Below are positions 49,762 to 58,790 of a stretch of DNA of 64,000 nt, piece after piece. Position 1 is the first letter of the stretch. The number at the start of each line of letters is the position of its first letter. The stretch is from contig NZ_JBIYZW010000002.1 in assembly GCF_044628455.1 (NCBI RefSeq), forward strand, positions 1,116,001 through 1,180,000, in the 5' to 3' direction. Both the position numbers and the translations under genes were made by a program. Source of the DNA: Solirubrum sp044628455. GTDB taxonomy: Bacteria > Bacteroidota > Bacteroidia > Cytophagales > Hymenobacteraceae. The notes beneath the pieces were generated by a model. That model was not told the DNA's origin, searched no databases, and saw only the letters and a program-made list of their open reading frames with translations.

Positions 49762-50991
49762 CTATGCCTTGTAGAGCAGCACGATGGCGAAGGAAATGGC
49801 GGTCAGGATCAGGCCCACCATGAAGATGGTGTAGCTGATGCGCAGCAGCCGGTACTTGCGCGAGAGGACTTCGCCCAGGTAGTAGATGTCGGTGACCATG
49901 TTGTTGTAGAGCAGGTCTTTGTTGCGCATCAGCTCCGTCATGCCGTCCTGAAAGTGGTCGAGGCTGAGCTTGGTGAAGTTGCCGAAAAACAGCAGGTTTA
50001 CCCGGCGGTTGGTGGCAATCTGCGGGGAGCGGCGTAGCCACTGAAAGCTGGTCACGTCCGGCTGGGCCGAGAGAATGGCCGTCACCACCGACCCCAGCGA
50101 GGTAGCCACCAGCAAACCCATGGGAATGGCCAGCACTGGGTTCTTGGTGAAGGCCGGCCCCAGCGTGGAGGTTTTGGCGCCCAGGTAGGTGATGATGACC
50201 GAGAGCAGCACCGCGTTCAGGCTGATCATCATGTTGGCCTTCTGGTCGGCCATGCCCGAGAGCTGAATGTGCTGGCTGTAGGTGGCCCGGAACATGGTTT
50301 CGACGCCGCGTTTGCCCTCGGCGAAGGTGCCGTCCTTTTCCTCGTCGCGCTTCTTCTGCTTTTTCTCCAGCTTCTTGAGCAGCTTGCGCTGCTGCTCCAC
50401 GTTTTCGCGCAGCTGCTCCTGGTAGCGCTGCTGGGCCACCTCGGTGGCAAAGGTGTGGGTGAGCAGAAACTCCAGCTGGTACTCGGCCCACTCCACGTTG
50501 CTGAACACGCGCCCGCCGGTAGCTTCCCACTCGGCGCGCAGCAGCTCGGCGTTGGCAAAAAACTCTTCCCGGCCCAGGTTGCTCATGTCGGCGTCCACGA
50601 TAAGCTTTTCCAGCTCGGTTTCGCGCTGGCTGTCGTGGTGGGTGGCGGCAATGAGCTGCTTGACCAGCCCGATGCGCTCGGGGGCGTACTGCCGCTCGCG
50701 CAGCCACTCCTCGGCCAGCTCGGCCGAGCGAAACTCGTGGCCCTCGGTGCGCTCGGTAAAGCCCGCGTCGTGAAACCAGGCCGCCAGCAGCAGCGCCTCC
50801 TGGTCGGCCGCACTCAGGCCAGCGGCCTCGGCCAGCGCGGCGGCTTCCTTCACCACGCCACTGGTGTGCTTGAAGCTGTGGTAAACGAGCTGTTTGGGCA
50901 GGCGCTGCTCAAACAGCGCCTCGATGTGAGCCTTGGCTTGCTTGACGATTTCGGACTTGGCCGGCTTGGGGCTGGTAGTGGTGGGTTCCAT
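49762..50991 (-). CDS. HD-domain phosphohydrolase fused to a PycTM membrane effector domain
   Basis: 409 residues. N-terminal HD domain: VYHSFKHTSGVV, LLLAAWFHDAGFTERTEGHEFRSAE (His-Asp core) and IAATHHDSQRETELEKLIVDADMSNLG. A Lys/Glu/Gln-rich coil (~185-215) leads to the C-terminal ~190 residues: YSQHIQLSGMADQKANMMISLNAVLLSVIITYLG, AIPMGLLVATSLGSVVTAIL and RISYTIFMVGLILTAISFAIVLLYKA, the membrane-bundle signature of PycTM (DUF5706), the toxic effector of Pycsar anti-phage systems. HD-PycTM forms are widespread in Bacteroidota chromosomes, and a housekeeping function is possible. The nearest cyclase-like gene, DUF2652, is convergent 163 bp away. Confidence 0.85.
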   Translation of the reverse strand: MEPTTTSPKPAKSEIVKQAKAHIEALFEQRLPKQLVYHSFKHTSGVVKEAAALAEAAGLSAADQEALLLAAWFHDAGFTERTEGHEFRSAELAEEWLRERQYAPERIGLVKQLIAATHHDSQRETELEKLIVDADMSNLGREEFFANAELLRAEWEATGGRVFSNVEWAEYQLEFLLTHTFATEVAQQRYQEQLRENVEQQRKLLKKLEKKQKKRDEEKDGTFAEGKRGVETMFRATYSQHIQLSGMADQKANMMISLNAVLLSVIITYLGAKTSTLGPAFTKNPVLAIPMGLLVATSLGSVVTAILSAQPDVTSFQWLRRSPQIATNRRVNLLFFGNFTKLSLDHFQDGMTELMRNKDLLYNNMVTDIYYLGEVLSRKYRLLRISYTIFMVGLILTAISFAIVLLYKA

Positions 50992-51202
50992 TGAGAGAGA
51001 GGTGGGGTGGGGCCGCCGCCGCGGCAGTGCGGGGCTCCCGTTGGGCTTTTCAACGCAAGCGCGGCAGCGGGGTTATGCCCGGGCGAACCACGCCGCCCGG
51101 CGGCGCGTAAGCCCGCTCAGCCAACGCCCGGCCCGTCGGGCTCGTATCTGGCGGAAGTAGTTCCGCAATCCTTCCTAACTCTGCCCGCTCAGGGCAGTTC
51201 TC

Positions 51203-54200
51203 ATGGCGCACGTTCTCCGCTCCTCCTTCTTTTTTCGTTCCTGCCGTTCGCTCACCCGCTGCCTGTCGCTGGGCCTGCTGGCGGGTGGCCTGCTGGGTAG
51301 CCTGCCCACTGCTGCCCAGAGCAGCACCAGTCAGACGCCCCGCCCCGAGCGCCCTAACTACCGGGGCCTGGCCAAAGACTGGGAAAAAAATACCCCGCCC
51401 GACAGCTCCCAGCTGCGCTACACCGTGTTTCTGATCGGCGACGTGGGCAAGCCCGCCCCGGCCGCCGACGGCGGCGAACCGTCGCTGAACTTTCTGCGCC
51501 GCCAGATCATGGGCATGCAGGAGCGCAGCACCACCGTTTACCTCGGCGACAACATTTACGAGTACGGCCTGCCGCCCGTCGATGCGCACGACCGCAAAGT
51601 ATCGGAGGAGCGGCTGGTGCAGCAGATTGAGGTGCTGCGCGGCTACCGCGGCGAGAAGTACATGATTCCGGGCAACCACGACTGGAAGCAGGGCCAGAAA
51701 GGCTCCCTGGAGCAGGTAACCCGCGCCCAGGTGTTCATTGAGGACTACATGGCCCGTGACTCGGCCAGCTTCCACCGCACCGGCGCCTTCTACGTGCCGC
51801 CCAACGGCTGCCCCGGCCCCTACGAAATCCTGGTGCAGGACGATCTGGCCGTGCTGGCCATCAACTCGCAGTGGTTTCTGCAAACCGCCGAGCGGCCCTA
51901 TGGCGCCAACAACGGCTGCGGCGTGGCCAGTGAAACCGACTTCTTTGTGCAGCTGGAGGATTTGATGGCCAAGCACCGCAATAAGAACGTGGTCGTCATC
52001 GCGCACCACCCGATCTTCTCCGACGGCATTCACGGCGGCTACTTCACCCTGGCCGACCACATCTTCCCGCTCAGCATCGTCTACAAGTACGCCTTCGTGC
52101 CGTTTCCCATCATCGGCTCGGTGTACCCCTTTGCCCGCAAGTACGGCGGCATCAGCCAGGACATTCCCCACCCCCTCTACCAGCAGTACAAGAAGGGGCT
52201 GATGGACATTTTTGCCAAGTACCCCAACACCATCTACGCCGCCGGCCACGAGCACAACCTGCAGTACCAGAAGGTGGGCGACCTGCACCACATCATCTCG
52301 GGCTCGGGCTGCAAAACCCAGCACGTGCGCACCGGCCGCGACGGCGAGGCCCTGTTTTCCGACAAGGAGAAAGGCTTCGCCCGCGTCAACTACTACCAGA
52401 ACGGCGAGGCCTGGGTGGAGTACTGGATTCCCAACGACAAGGGCGAAACTGGCCGCCTGGTGTACCGCCAGCCGCTCTACGCCAAGGCCGCCGTGGCCGG
52501 CGACGCCGCCGCCGCGCCCACCCTGGGCGTGCCCATTGCCGGCCGCCCCGACTTCCGCGACTCCACCGTGACGCGGGCCATCAACCCACGCTACGCCGAG
52601 CGCGGCAAGTTCTTCCGCAGCCTGTTCGGCGACCATTACCGCGCCGAGTGGGCCGCGCCCGTGACCTTCCCGGTGCTCGACATGGCTACCGAGAAGGGCG
52701 GGCTGGAGCCCTACAAAATCGGCGGGGGCAAGCAGACGGCCTCGCTGAAGGTGCGCAACCCCGAGGGCCGCAACTTCACTTTGCGCGGCCTCGACAAAGA
52801 CCCCTCGGCGGTGCTGCCCGAGGCCCTGCGCGAAACCGCGGCCAAGGACATTCTGCAGGACCAGATTTCGGCCCAGCACCCCTACGCGGCCTTCGTGCTG
52901 CCGCCCCTGGGCGACGCGGCCGGCATTCTGCACACCAACCCCGAGCGCCGCTTCATTCCGCGCGACCCGCTGCTGGGCCAGTACCTGGCCCGCTTCCAGG
53001 ACACGCCGGCCATGATTGAGGAAGACGCCAAAGACGACCAGAGCAACGTGGCCTCGCTGGGCTACGCCAAGAATCTGGTGGGCACCGACAAGGTGCTGGA
53101 GCGCCTGCGCCAGGACAACGACAACAAGATCAAGGCCAAGACCTTTGCCCGCACCCGCCTGTTCGACATGTGGATCGGCGACTGGGACCGGCACGAGGAC
53201 CAGTGGCGCTGGGCCGAAAGCAAGGATGAGGAGGGCGACCGGACGTTTACGGCCGTGCCCGAAGACCGCGACGTGGCCTTCTTCAAGGGCGACGGGTTTT
53301 TTCCCTGGCTGGCGCGGCGCAAGTGGGCCATCCGCAACTTCCAGGACTTCGGGGCCGACTACGCCGACTGGAAAGGCCTCAACCTGACGGCCCTGGCCAA
53401 CGACCGGGTGTTTCTGGGCGAGGTGAGCCGCGAAGACTGGGTGAAAACCGCCGAGGACCTTAAAACCCGCCTCACCGACGAGGTCATTGACCAGGCGCTG
53501 CGCCGCTGGCCCGACAACATCTACCAGCTGCACGGCCCCGAAATCGCCGCCAAGCTCAAGAGCCGCCGCGACCTGCTGCCCCAACTGGCCGCCGACTACC
53601 ACGACCTGCTGGCCGAAAAGGTGGAAGTGAAGGGCAGCGAAAAGCAGGAGCGCTTCTTTATCGAGCGCCTGCCCGACAACAAAACCCGGGTGCTGGTGAG
53701 GAAAGTCAACAAGGAAGGCAAGACCAGCAAAACCCTCTGGGACCAGACCTACGACGGTGCCGTGACCAAGGAAATCCGCCTCTACGGCCTGGCCGGCAAC
53801 GACAGCTACAAGGTTACCGGCAACGTGCCCCGCGGCATCCGGGTGCGCATCATCGGCGGCATCGACCGCGACACCATCATCGATGAGTCGCGGGTGGGCG
53901 GCGCGCTGCTGCGGCCCCACTCCCTGCAGGTGTACGACGCCGACACGGGCAACGTCATCCGGCCCGGCCAGGAAACGCGCCTGCGCCTGGAGCCCGGCAC
54001 CGAGGTGAGCCAGTACGACTACCCCGCCCGCACCGACCGCAAGGACTACAAGCTGCCCTACTTCGGGCCGGCGGTGTACTTCGGTTTCAACGTGGATGAC
54101 CGCATCTTCATCGGCGGGGGCGGCACCTACCGCACCTTCGGCTTCCGGCGGGCGCCCTTCGCCACCGAGCAGACCCTGGTGGCCAACTACGCCCCGGTGT

Positions 54201-55168
54201 ACAAGGCCTACAACGTGCGCTACACCGGCGTATTTACCGACGTGCTGGGCAAGTACGACCTGCGCATTGCCTCCCAGCTCTACGGCCCGCAGCTGCTCTA
54301 CAACTACTTCGGCAAGGGCAACGACACCCGCAACGAAGCCCAGACCGATGAGCGCGGCGGCACCAACAACCGCCTCATCACCCGCGACTACCGGGTGCGC
54401 TTCTCGCGCTTCAACTTCTCGCCCACGCTCGAAACCGACGTGTTCAGCTTCCTCAAGTTCGGCTTCGGCCCGCAGTACGACCAGTTCAAGGTCGACCGCG
54501 ACGAAATAGGCCAGCAGCTGGCCGCCGGCCTCGATGCCTCGGGCAACGGCATTGCCGGCGCCGCGCTGGGCATCCGGGAGTCGGACTTCCAGATGAACCG
54601 CTACCTGGGCGGGCGCATGTACCTGAACCTGGACGCCAGCTCCTCGCCCAAAAACCCGCGCATCGGCTTGCGCTGGGCCAACTCCGTGGAGTACAACCGC
54701 CAGCTCAACGGCGAGAAGCTCAGCTACGGCCGCCTGGCCTCGGAGGTGCGCTTCTACCTCTCGCCCAACTTTCCCTTCCAGCTCACCTGGGCCGGGCGCG
54801 TTGGGGCGGCGCGCAACCTGGGCGACTACCGCTTCTACCAGGCCAACACCCTGGGCGGTACCACCAACCTGCGCGGCTACCGCCGCACCCGCTTTGCCGG
54901 TCGCAGCATGACCTACGCCAACGCCGAGGCCCGCATTCAGCTCTTCACCTTCAACGCTTACCTGGTGCCGGGCAAGTTCGGCATCCTGGGGCTGGCCGAC
55001 GCCGGTCGGGTGTACAGCTCCCAGGACACGCGCTCGGGCCTGAAGGCCTACCACAGCGGCGTGGGCGGCGGTATCTGGATCGACGTGCTCAAGCAGGCCG
55101 TCATCACCGCTACCTACACGGCGGGCGAAGAGCGGCTGGTCAACGTGGGCTTCGACTTTCTGTTCTAG
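51203..55168 (+). CDS. Outer-membrane fusion: calcineurin-like phosphoesterase, kinase-like middle domain, surface-antigen barrel
   Basis: 1321 residues. A signal peptide with an atypical N-terminal extension ends at PTAAQS (~40). Metallophosphoesterase (~70-390): LIGDVGKP, YLGDNIYEYG, IPGNHDWKQG, IAHHPIFSDGIHGG, AAGHEHNLQ. Middle region (~450-900): resembles an atypical kinase core of the CotH/Fam20/HipA sort, with IGDWDRHEDQWRW at ~658 and VPEDRDVAFF at ~685, where catalytic and metal Asp would sit. From ~940 an Omp85/BamA-like barrel (YFGPAVYFGFNVDDRIFIGGG ... GTTNLRGYRRTRFAGRSMTYANAEARIQLF ... VNVGFDFLF). The phosphoesterase should face the periplasm or be secreted through the barrel. No partner gene; the next is a DUF6268 barrel 103 bp downstream. 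Confidence 0.88.
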   Translation: MAHVLRSSFFFRSCRSLTRCLSLGLLAGGLLGSLPTAAQSSTSQTPRPERPNYRGLAKDWEKNTPPDSSQLRYTVFLIGDVGKPAPAADGGEPSLNFLRRQIMGMQERSTTVYLGDNIYEYGLPPVDAHDRKVSEERLVQQIEVLRGYRGEKYMIPGNHDWKQGQKGSLEQVTRAQVFIEDYMARDSASFHRTGAFYVPPNGCPGPYEILVQDDLAVLAINSQWFLQTAERPYGANNGCGVASETDFFVQLEDLMAKHRNKNVVVIAHHPIFSDGIHGGYFTLADHIFPLSIVYKYAFVPFPIIGSVYPFARKYGGISQDIPHPLYQQYKKGLMDIFAKYPNTIYAAGHEHNLQYQKVGDLHHIISGSGCKTQHVRTGRDGEALFSDKEKGFARVNYYQNGEAWVEYWIPNDKGETGRLVYRQPLYAKAAVAGDAAAAPTLGVPIAGRPDFRDSTVTRAINPRYAERGKFFRSLFGDHYRAEWAAPVTFPVLDMATEKGGLEPYKIGGGKQTASLKVRNPEGRNFTLRGLDKDPSAVLPEALRETAAKDILQDQISAQHPYAAFVLPPLGDAAGILHTNPERRFIPRDPLLGQYLARFQDTPAMIEEDAKDDQSNVASLGYAKNLVGTDKVLERLRQDNDNKIKAKTFARTRLFDMWIGDWDRHEDQWRWAESKDEEGDRTFTAVPEDRDVAFFKGDGFFPWLARRKWAIRNFQDFGADYADWKGLNLTALANDRVFLGEVSREDWVKTAEDLKTRLTDEVIDQALRRWPDNIYQLHGPEIAAKLKSRRDLLPQLAADYHDLLAEKVEVKGSEKQERFFIERLPDNKTRVLVRKVNKEGKTSKTLWDQTYDGAVTKEIRLYGLAGNDSYKVTGNVPRGIRVRIIGGIDRDTIIDESRVGGALLRPHSLQVYDADTGNVIRPGQETRLRLEPGTEVSQYDYPARTDRKDYKLPYFGPAVYFGFNVDDRIFIGGGGTYRTFGFRRAPFATEQTLVANYAPVYKAYNVRYTGVFTDVLGKYDLRIASQLYGPQLLYNYFGKGNDTRNEAQTDERGGTNNRLITRDYRVRFSRFNFSPTLETDVFSFLKFGFGPQYDQFKVDRDEIGQQLAAGLDASGNGIAGAALGIRESDFQMNRYLGGRMYLNLDASSSPKNPRIGLRWANSVEYNRQLNGEKLSYGRLASEVRFYLSPNFPFQLTWAGRVGAARNLGDYRFYQANTLGGTTNLRGYRRTRFAGRSMTYANAEARIQLFTFNAYLVPGKFGILGLADAGRVYSSQDTRSGLKAYHSGVGGGIWIDVLKQAVITATYTAGEERLVNVGFDFLF

Positions 55169-55206
55169 GCCCGCTCCGCGGGTCCGCTTTCAGCAGCCAT
55201 TTTCCC

Positions 55207-55246
55207 GGAAACGACGTTACAGGCTAAGCCCCGGAACGTCGTTTCC
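55207..55246 (+). terminator. Hairpin between the 1321-residue protein and the DUF6268 gene
   Basis: 12-bp perfect stem GGAAACGACGTT/AACGTCGTTTCC with a 16-nt loop; only CGCTT follows. Likely a weak terminator or mRNA-processing element. Confidence 0.5.
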
Positions 55247-55271
55247 GCTTTCCGCACTTGCCGCCGGTTCC

Positions 55272-56393
55272 ATGACTTGTTCGCGCTTCTTTCTTCGTTT
55301 CTGCGGGGGCCTCGCGGCCGGGCTGCTGCCCGTCGCGGCCGCCTGGGCCCAGGTGACTCCGCCCGGGCAGGTGTACCCGGCGCCCGCCGCGCCCGCCGAC
55401 ACCACGGCTGTCGTCGACGAGCAGGAGTTTGCTACCCCCTCCGTTATCGGCATGGGGCCCAGCAAGGGCCTGGTGGTGCAGTACCAGCGCATGCCGCGCT
55501 TCGGCGTCAACTCCAATGCCCAGGTAGTGGGTTTGCGCGACTACGCCACCGAGGCCGACAAAAACGCCCGCCTCGTCATCAAGGGCTACATTCCGCTGCT
55601 CAACAACCCGCACCTGAAGCTCATCATGGGCATCAACTACGAGCGGGAGGAGTTCCAGTTCCGCAACCCGCCCTCCGACTACGAGCTCTACGACAACATC
55701 GAAAACAAGGGGCTCAAAACCCTGGGCGCGCAGCTGGCCGTCATCCGGCCCGTGAACGAGGTGAACTGGTACATCTTCCGGGCCAAGGGCGAGCTGAGCG
55801 GCGACTACCAGTCGTCGGCGCTGGGGCTGAAGGACTACCTGCGCTTTTCCTCGGAGTTTCTCTACGGCTGGAAGCGCAGCCCGCAGTTTTCCTGGGGCGT
55901 GGGCCTGCAGCTGGGCTACACCTTCGGCCGGCAGAGCATTTACCCGGCCGTACTCTACAACCGCACCTTCAACCCGCGCTGGGGCATCGAGGCCATCTTT
56001 CCGGCCCGCGTGACGCTGCGCTACAACGCCTCGCCTACCTCGCTGTTTTACGTGGGCTACAGCGTCGACGGCTTCAACTACATCATCAAGCTGCGCAAGC
56101 CCCTGCAGCGCACCGGCGCCAGCGGGCAGCCCGAGCCGGGCACCGTGGCCCTGCGCACCCTGGAGCTGCGCGAAACCGAGGTGAAGTTCCGCGCCCGGTG
56201 GGAGCGGCCCATCTTCGATTTTCTCTGGCTGGGGGCCGAAGCCGGTTACCGCTACAACCACGCCTTCGACGCCTTCGACCGCACCAACGCCGACCGCGAG
56301 AAAATCATCGACTCCAAGCTGGCCGGCGCGCCCTACGGCAGCCTGGAAGTGTTCATCACCCCGGCCATCGTGAAGGCGTTTTCCAGGCAGTAA
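55272..56393 (+). CDS. DUF6268-family outer-membrane barrel protein
   Basis: 373 residues. Signal peptide ending AAAWAQ (~28) with a short Pro/Ala linker. The rest alternates amphipathic strands with aromatic ends (GLVVQYQRMPRFGVNSNAQV, LRFSSEFLYGWKRSPQFSWGVGLQLGYTFGRQSIYPAVLYNRTFN, TLRYNASPTSLFYVGYSVDGF), a 12- to 14-strand barrel as in DUF6268. Function unknown; such proteins are thought to be small-solute channels or envelope structural parts. It follows the phosphoesterase fusion after a hairpin, possibly the same transcript. Confidence 0.85.
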   Translation: MTCSRFFLRFCGGLAAGLLPVAAAWAQVTPPGQVYPAPAAPADTTAVVDEQEFATPSVIGMGPSKGLVVQYQRMPRFGVNSNAQVVGLRDYATEADKNARLVIKGYIPLLNNPHLKLIMGINYEREEFQFRNPPSDYELYDNIENKGLKTLGAQLAVIRPVNEVNWYIFRAKGELSGDYQSSALGLKDYLRFSSEFLYGWKRSPQFSWGVGLQLGYTFGRQSIYPAVLYNRTFNPRWGIEAIFPARVTLRYNASPTSLFYVGYSVDGFNYIIKLRKPLQRTGASGQPEPGTVALRTLELRETEVKFRARWERPIFDFLWLGAEAGYRYNHAFDAFDRTNADREKIIDSKLAGAPYGSLEVFITPAIVKAFSRQ

Positions 56394-56444
56394 GCTGCCC
56401 GGTACCGCGGAGCCAGCGGCTTGTCGACTCAAGTAGCTCAACCC

Positions 56445-56498
56445 GTCGTTTCAGGCAAAACGACCTATCGTTTCCGGTGAAACGATAGGTCGTTTTTT
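56445..56498. terminator. Bidirectional terminator with competing hairpin
   Basis: A 17-bp perfect stem (arms 56457-56473 and 56480-56496), loop CCGGTG, and T-runs on both strands serve the convergent DUF6268 and ppk genes. The left arm can instead pair with GTCGTTT at 56445-56451 to form a smaller hairpin with AAACGAC. Confidence 0.88.
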
Positions 56499-56537
56499 GC
56501 CCGGCCAGCAACCCGGGCGGCAGGCCCCGCCGCGGGG

Positions 56538-58637
56538 TCAGGCCCGGCGGGTCTTGCTGCGCTTTTTCAGGTATTCGTAGGTGGCGTTCTGGGCCTGCAC
56601 CGCGGGGGCGTCCTGGGGGCCGGTGAGCAGGTTGTTCTGCCAGTCGCGCGACTTCACGTTGTCCTGGCGCTGCAGGTCTACCAGGTGGCGCACCTCGGCC
56701 CGCACGTCGGGGTCGTAGATGGGAAAAGCCACCTCCACGCGGCGGTCGAGGTTGCGGCTCATCCAGTCGGCCGAGGCCACGTACACTTTTTCCTCGCCGC
56801 CGTTGCCGAACACGTACACCCGCGCGTGCTCCAGGTAGCGGTCGACGATGCCGCGCTGGCTGATGGTTTCGCTCTGGCCCGGCACGCCCGGCACCAGGCA
56901 GGAAATGCCGCGGATGAGCAGCTCCACGCGCACGCCGGCCCGGCTGGCCTCGTAGAGCTTGCGAATCATGCCGTCGTCCTGCAGCGCGTTCAGCTTGAGA
57001 ATGAGGTAGGCCTCGCGGCCCGCCAGGGCGTGGTCGATTTCGGCGTCGACCAGGGCCGTGAGCTGCTGGCGCAGGGCGAAGGGGGCCACCAGCAGGTGCT
57101 CGAAGGGCGCGGGCGTCTTGCCGTCGAGGAAAAAGCGGAACACGCGCGCCACTTCGCCGGTCAGCCGCTCGTCGGCGGTGAACAGGCCGTGGTCGGCGTA
57201 CACGGCCGAGGTCGACTCGTTGAAGTTGCCGGTGCTCAGGTAGGCGTAGTGGCGGGGCAGCTCATCGGGGCCCTCGCGGCGGGTGACCAGCAGCAGCTTG
57301 GCGTGCACTTTCAGCTCGGGCACCCCGTAGATGACGGTGGCACCGGCCCGCTCCAGCTTTTCGGCCCACTGAATGTTGGATTCCTCGTCGAATCGCGCCT
57401 TGAGCTCCACCACCACCGTCACCTGCTTGCCGTGTTTGACGGCCTTGAGCAGGGCCTTGGCCACCTCGCTCTTGCTGCCCACGCGGTAGAGCGTGATGCG
57501 GATGTCGGTGACGGCCGGGTCCTTACCCGCCTGCTTGATCAGGCGCGTGACGTAGTCGAACGACTGGTAGGGAAAGTGCACGAGGTGGTCACGCTCGGCA
57601 ATGGCGTCGAGCAGGCTCTCGTCTTTGCCGCGGGGCAGCGAGGGGTGGGGCAGGGCCGGGCGCGGGTCGTACTCCAGCTCCTTGAGGCCGAAGCCTGGGA
57701 AGCCGAAAAAGTCGCGGAAGTTGTGGTAGCGGCTGCCCTCCACCAGCTCGTCCTGCCCGATGCCGGTTTTCTGCATCAGGGCCCGCAGCACGGGCTTGGG
57801 CATGGCCGGGTCGAAGAGCAGGCGGGCGGGGTAGCCGGTTTCGCGCTTCTGCAGGCTGCTCTTGATCTTGGCCAGCAGGTTGCCCGACACTTCCTCCTGG
57901 ATGTCCAGTTCGGCGTCGCGCGACATCTTCACGCTGTGTACCTGCACACGCTGGTACTTGGGAAACAGCTCGTGGGCGCAGCAGCGAATCACGTCGTCAA
58001 GAAACATCACGCGGTGCTCGGGGCCCTCGGCCGGCAGCTCCACGAAGCGGCCGCCGTGGCGCTTGGTGGGCAGCTCCAGCACCAGCACCCGTTCGTCGTC
58101 GAGCTTCTTATGGCCCGGCACCGGCTCGCTCAGTAGCACCGTCAGGTACACGGCCTGGTCTTTTAGGAACAGGTGGTGCAGGTTGTCGTCGAGCACGACG
58201 GGGGAGAGCAGATCCTGCACCCGCTCGCGGAAGTACTGCTGCACCCACTCGCGCTGGCCGGCGCTCAGGTCGCGGTCGGCAATGAGGTGAATGCCGCGGC
58301 GGCGCAGCTCGGGCAGCAGCTGCTCGCGGAAGGTTTCGCCGAAGGCTTCCTGCTGGCGCTTCACCTCGGCCAGCACCAGCTCCAGTTCGCGGGCGGGGTC
58401 GTCGCCGAGCTTGGCGCGGGTTTTCTTCTTGAGGTTGCGCAGGCGGCGCAGCGTGGCCACGCGCACCTTGAAGTACTCGTCGAGGTTGCTGGAGAAGATG
58501 GCCAGGAACCGCAGCCGCTCCAGCAGGGGCACCGTGGGCGTCTGGGCTTCCTGCAGTACGCGGGCGTTAAAGGTCAGCCAGCTTTTTTCGCGGTTCAGCA
58601 GCTCAGGCAGCGCAGGAGCGGGGGTGGAGTGCGGCAT
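56538..58637 (-). CDS. ppk1: Polyphosphate kinase 1
   Basis: Polymerises the gamma-phosphate of ATP into inorganic polyphosphate and runs in reverse. 699 residues, the usual length. N-domain LLNREKSWLTFNARVLQEA and NLDEYFKVRVATLRR, head domain, then catalytic C-domains with the phospho-His site VYGVPELKVHAKLLLV-like IYGVPELKVHAKLLLV (His ~442) and the second active-site His in RYLEHARVYVFGNG (~600). GISCLVPGVPG and ADWMSRNLDRRVEVAFP complete the family set. A SixA-type phosphatase gene lies upstream on the same strand. Confidence 0.97.
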   Translation of the reverse strand: MPHSTPAPALPELLNREKSWLTFNARVLQEAQTPTVPLLERLRFLAIFSSNLDEYFKVRVATLRRLRNLKKKTRAKLGDDPARELELVLAEVKRQQEAFGETFREQLLPELRRRGIHLIADRDLSAGQREWVQQYFRERVQDLLSPVVLDDNLHHLFLKDQAVYLTVLLSEPVPGHKKLDDERVLVLELPTKRHGGRFVELPAEGPEHRVMFLDDVIRCCAHELFPKYQRVQVHSVKMSRDAELDIQEEVSGNLLAKIKSSLQKRETGYPARLLFDPAMPKPVLRALMQKTGIGQDELVEGSRYHNFRDFFGFPGFGLKELEYDPRPALPHPSLPRGKDESLLDAIAERDHLVHFPYQSFDYVTRLIKQAGKDPAVTDIRITLYRVGSKSEVAKALLKAVKHGKQVTVVVELKARFDEESNIQWAEKLERAGATVIYGVPELKVHAKLLLVTRREGPDELPRHYAYLSTGNFNESTSAVYADHGLFTADERLTGEVARVFRFFLDGKTPAPFEHLLVAPFALRQQLTALVDAEIDHALAGREAYLILKLNALQDDGMIRKLYEASRAGVRVELLIRGISCLVPGVPGQSETISQRGIVDRYLEHARVYVFGNGGEEKVYVASADWMSRNLDRRVEVAFPIYDPDVRAEVRHLVDLQRQDNVKSRDWQNNLLTGPQDAPAVQAQNATYEYLKKRSKTRRA

Positions 58638-58639
58638 AG

Positions 58640-58790
58640 GGCGGGTGGGGTGAAGGGTGAACTAGGGCGATGGTGAAGGGGGAGGTGGTGAGTTGATGTG
58701 CGAGAGGCCGGCACCGCGCCGCTTGCGCAAGCAGCACGGCACTCACTGTTTCACAAATTCGTCCCCTCACCACTTCACCCTCTCACTTTT
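58640..58790. repeat. Related heptamer-like inverted repeats around the ppk1-sixA gap
   Basis: GGTGAAGGGTGAAC-type units at about 58648-58692 face CTCACCACTTCACCCTC at 58768-58788. They resemble the 7-nt families at 8.0, 20.6 and 22.1 kb in layout, not in exact sequence. Confidence 0.5.

Noticed and set aside
48423..50991. A canonical Pycsar defence operon
   Set aside because: Pycsar cyclase and effector are co-directional neighbours. Here the genes converge, the cyclase homologue lacks two substrate residues and HD-PycTM is common as a chromosomal gene. Kept only as a hypothesis.
51050..55054. A 1334-codon open frame on the minus strand opposite the phosphoesterase fusion
   Set aside because: Composition is low-complexity Gly/Ala/His/Val/Gln with no fold. 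It mirrors codon bias of the real plus-strand gene, as do similar long frames opposite 14.5-17.5, 25.3-27.9 and 59.4-62.1 kb.
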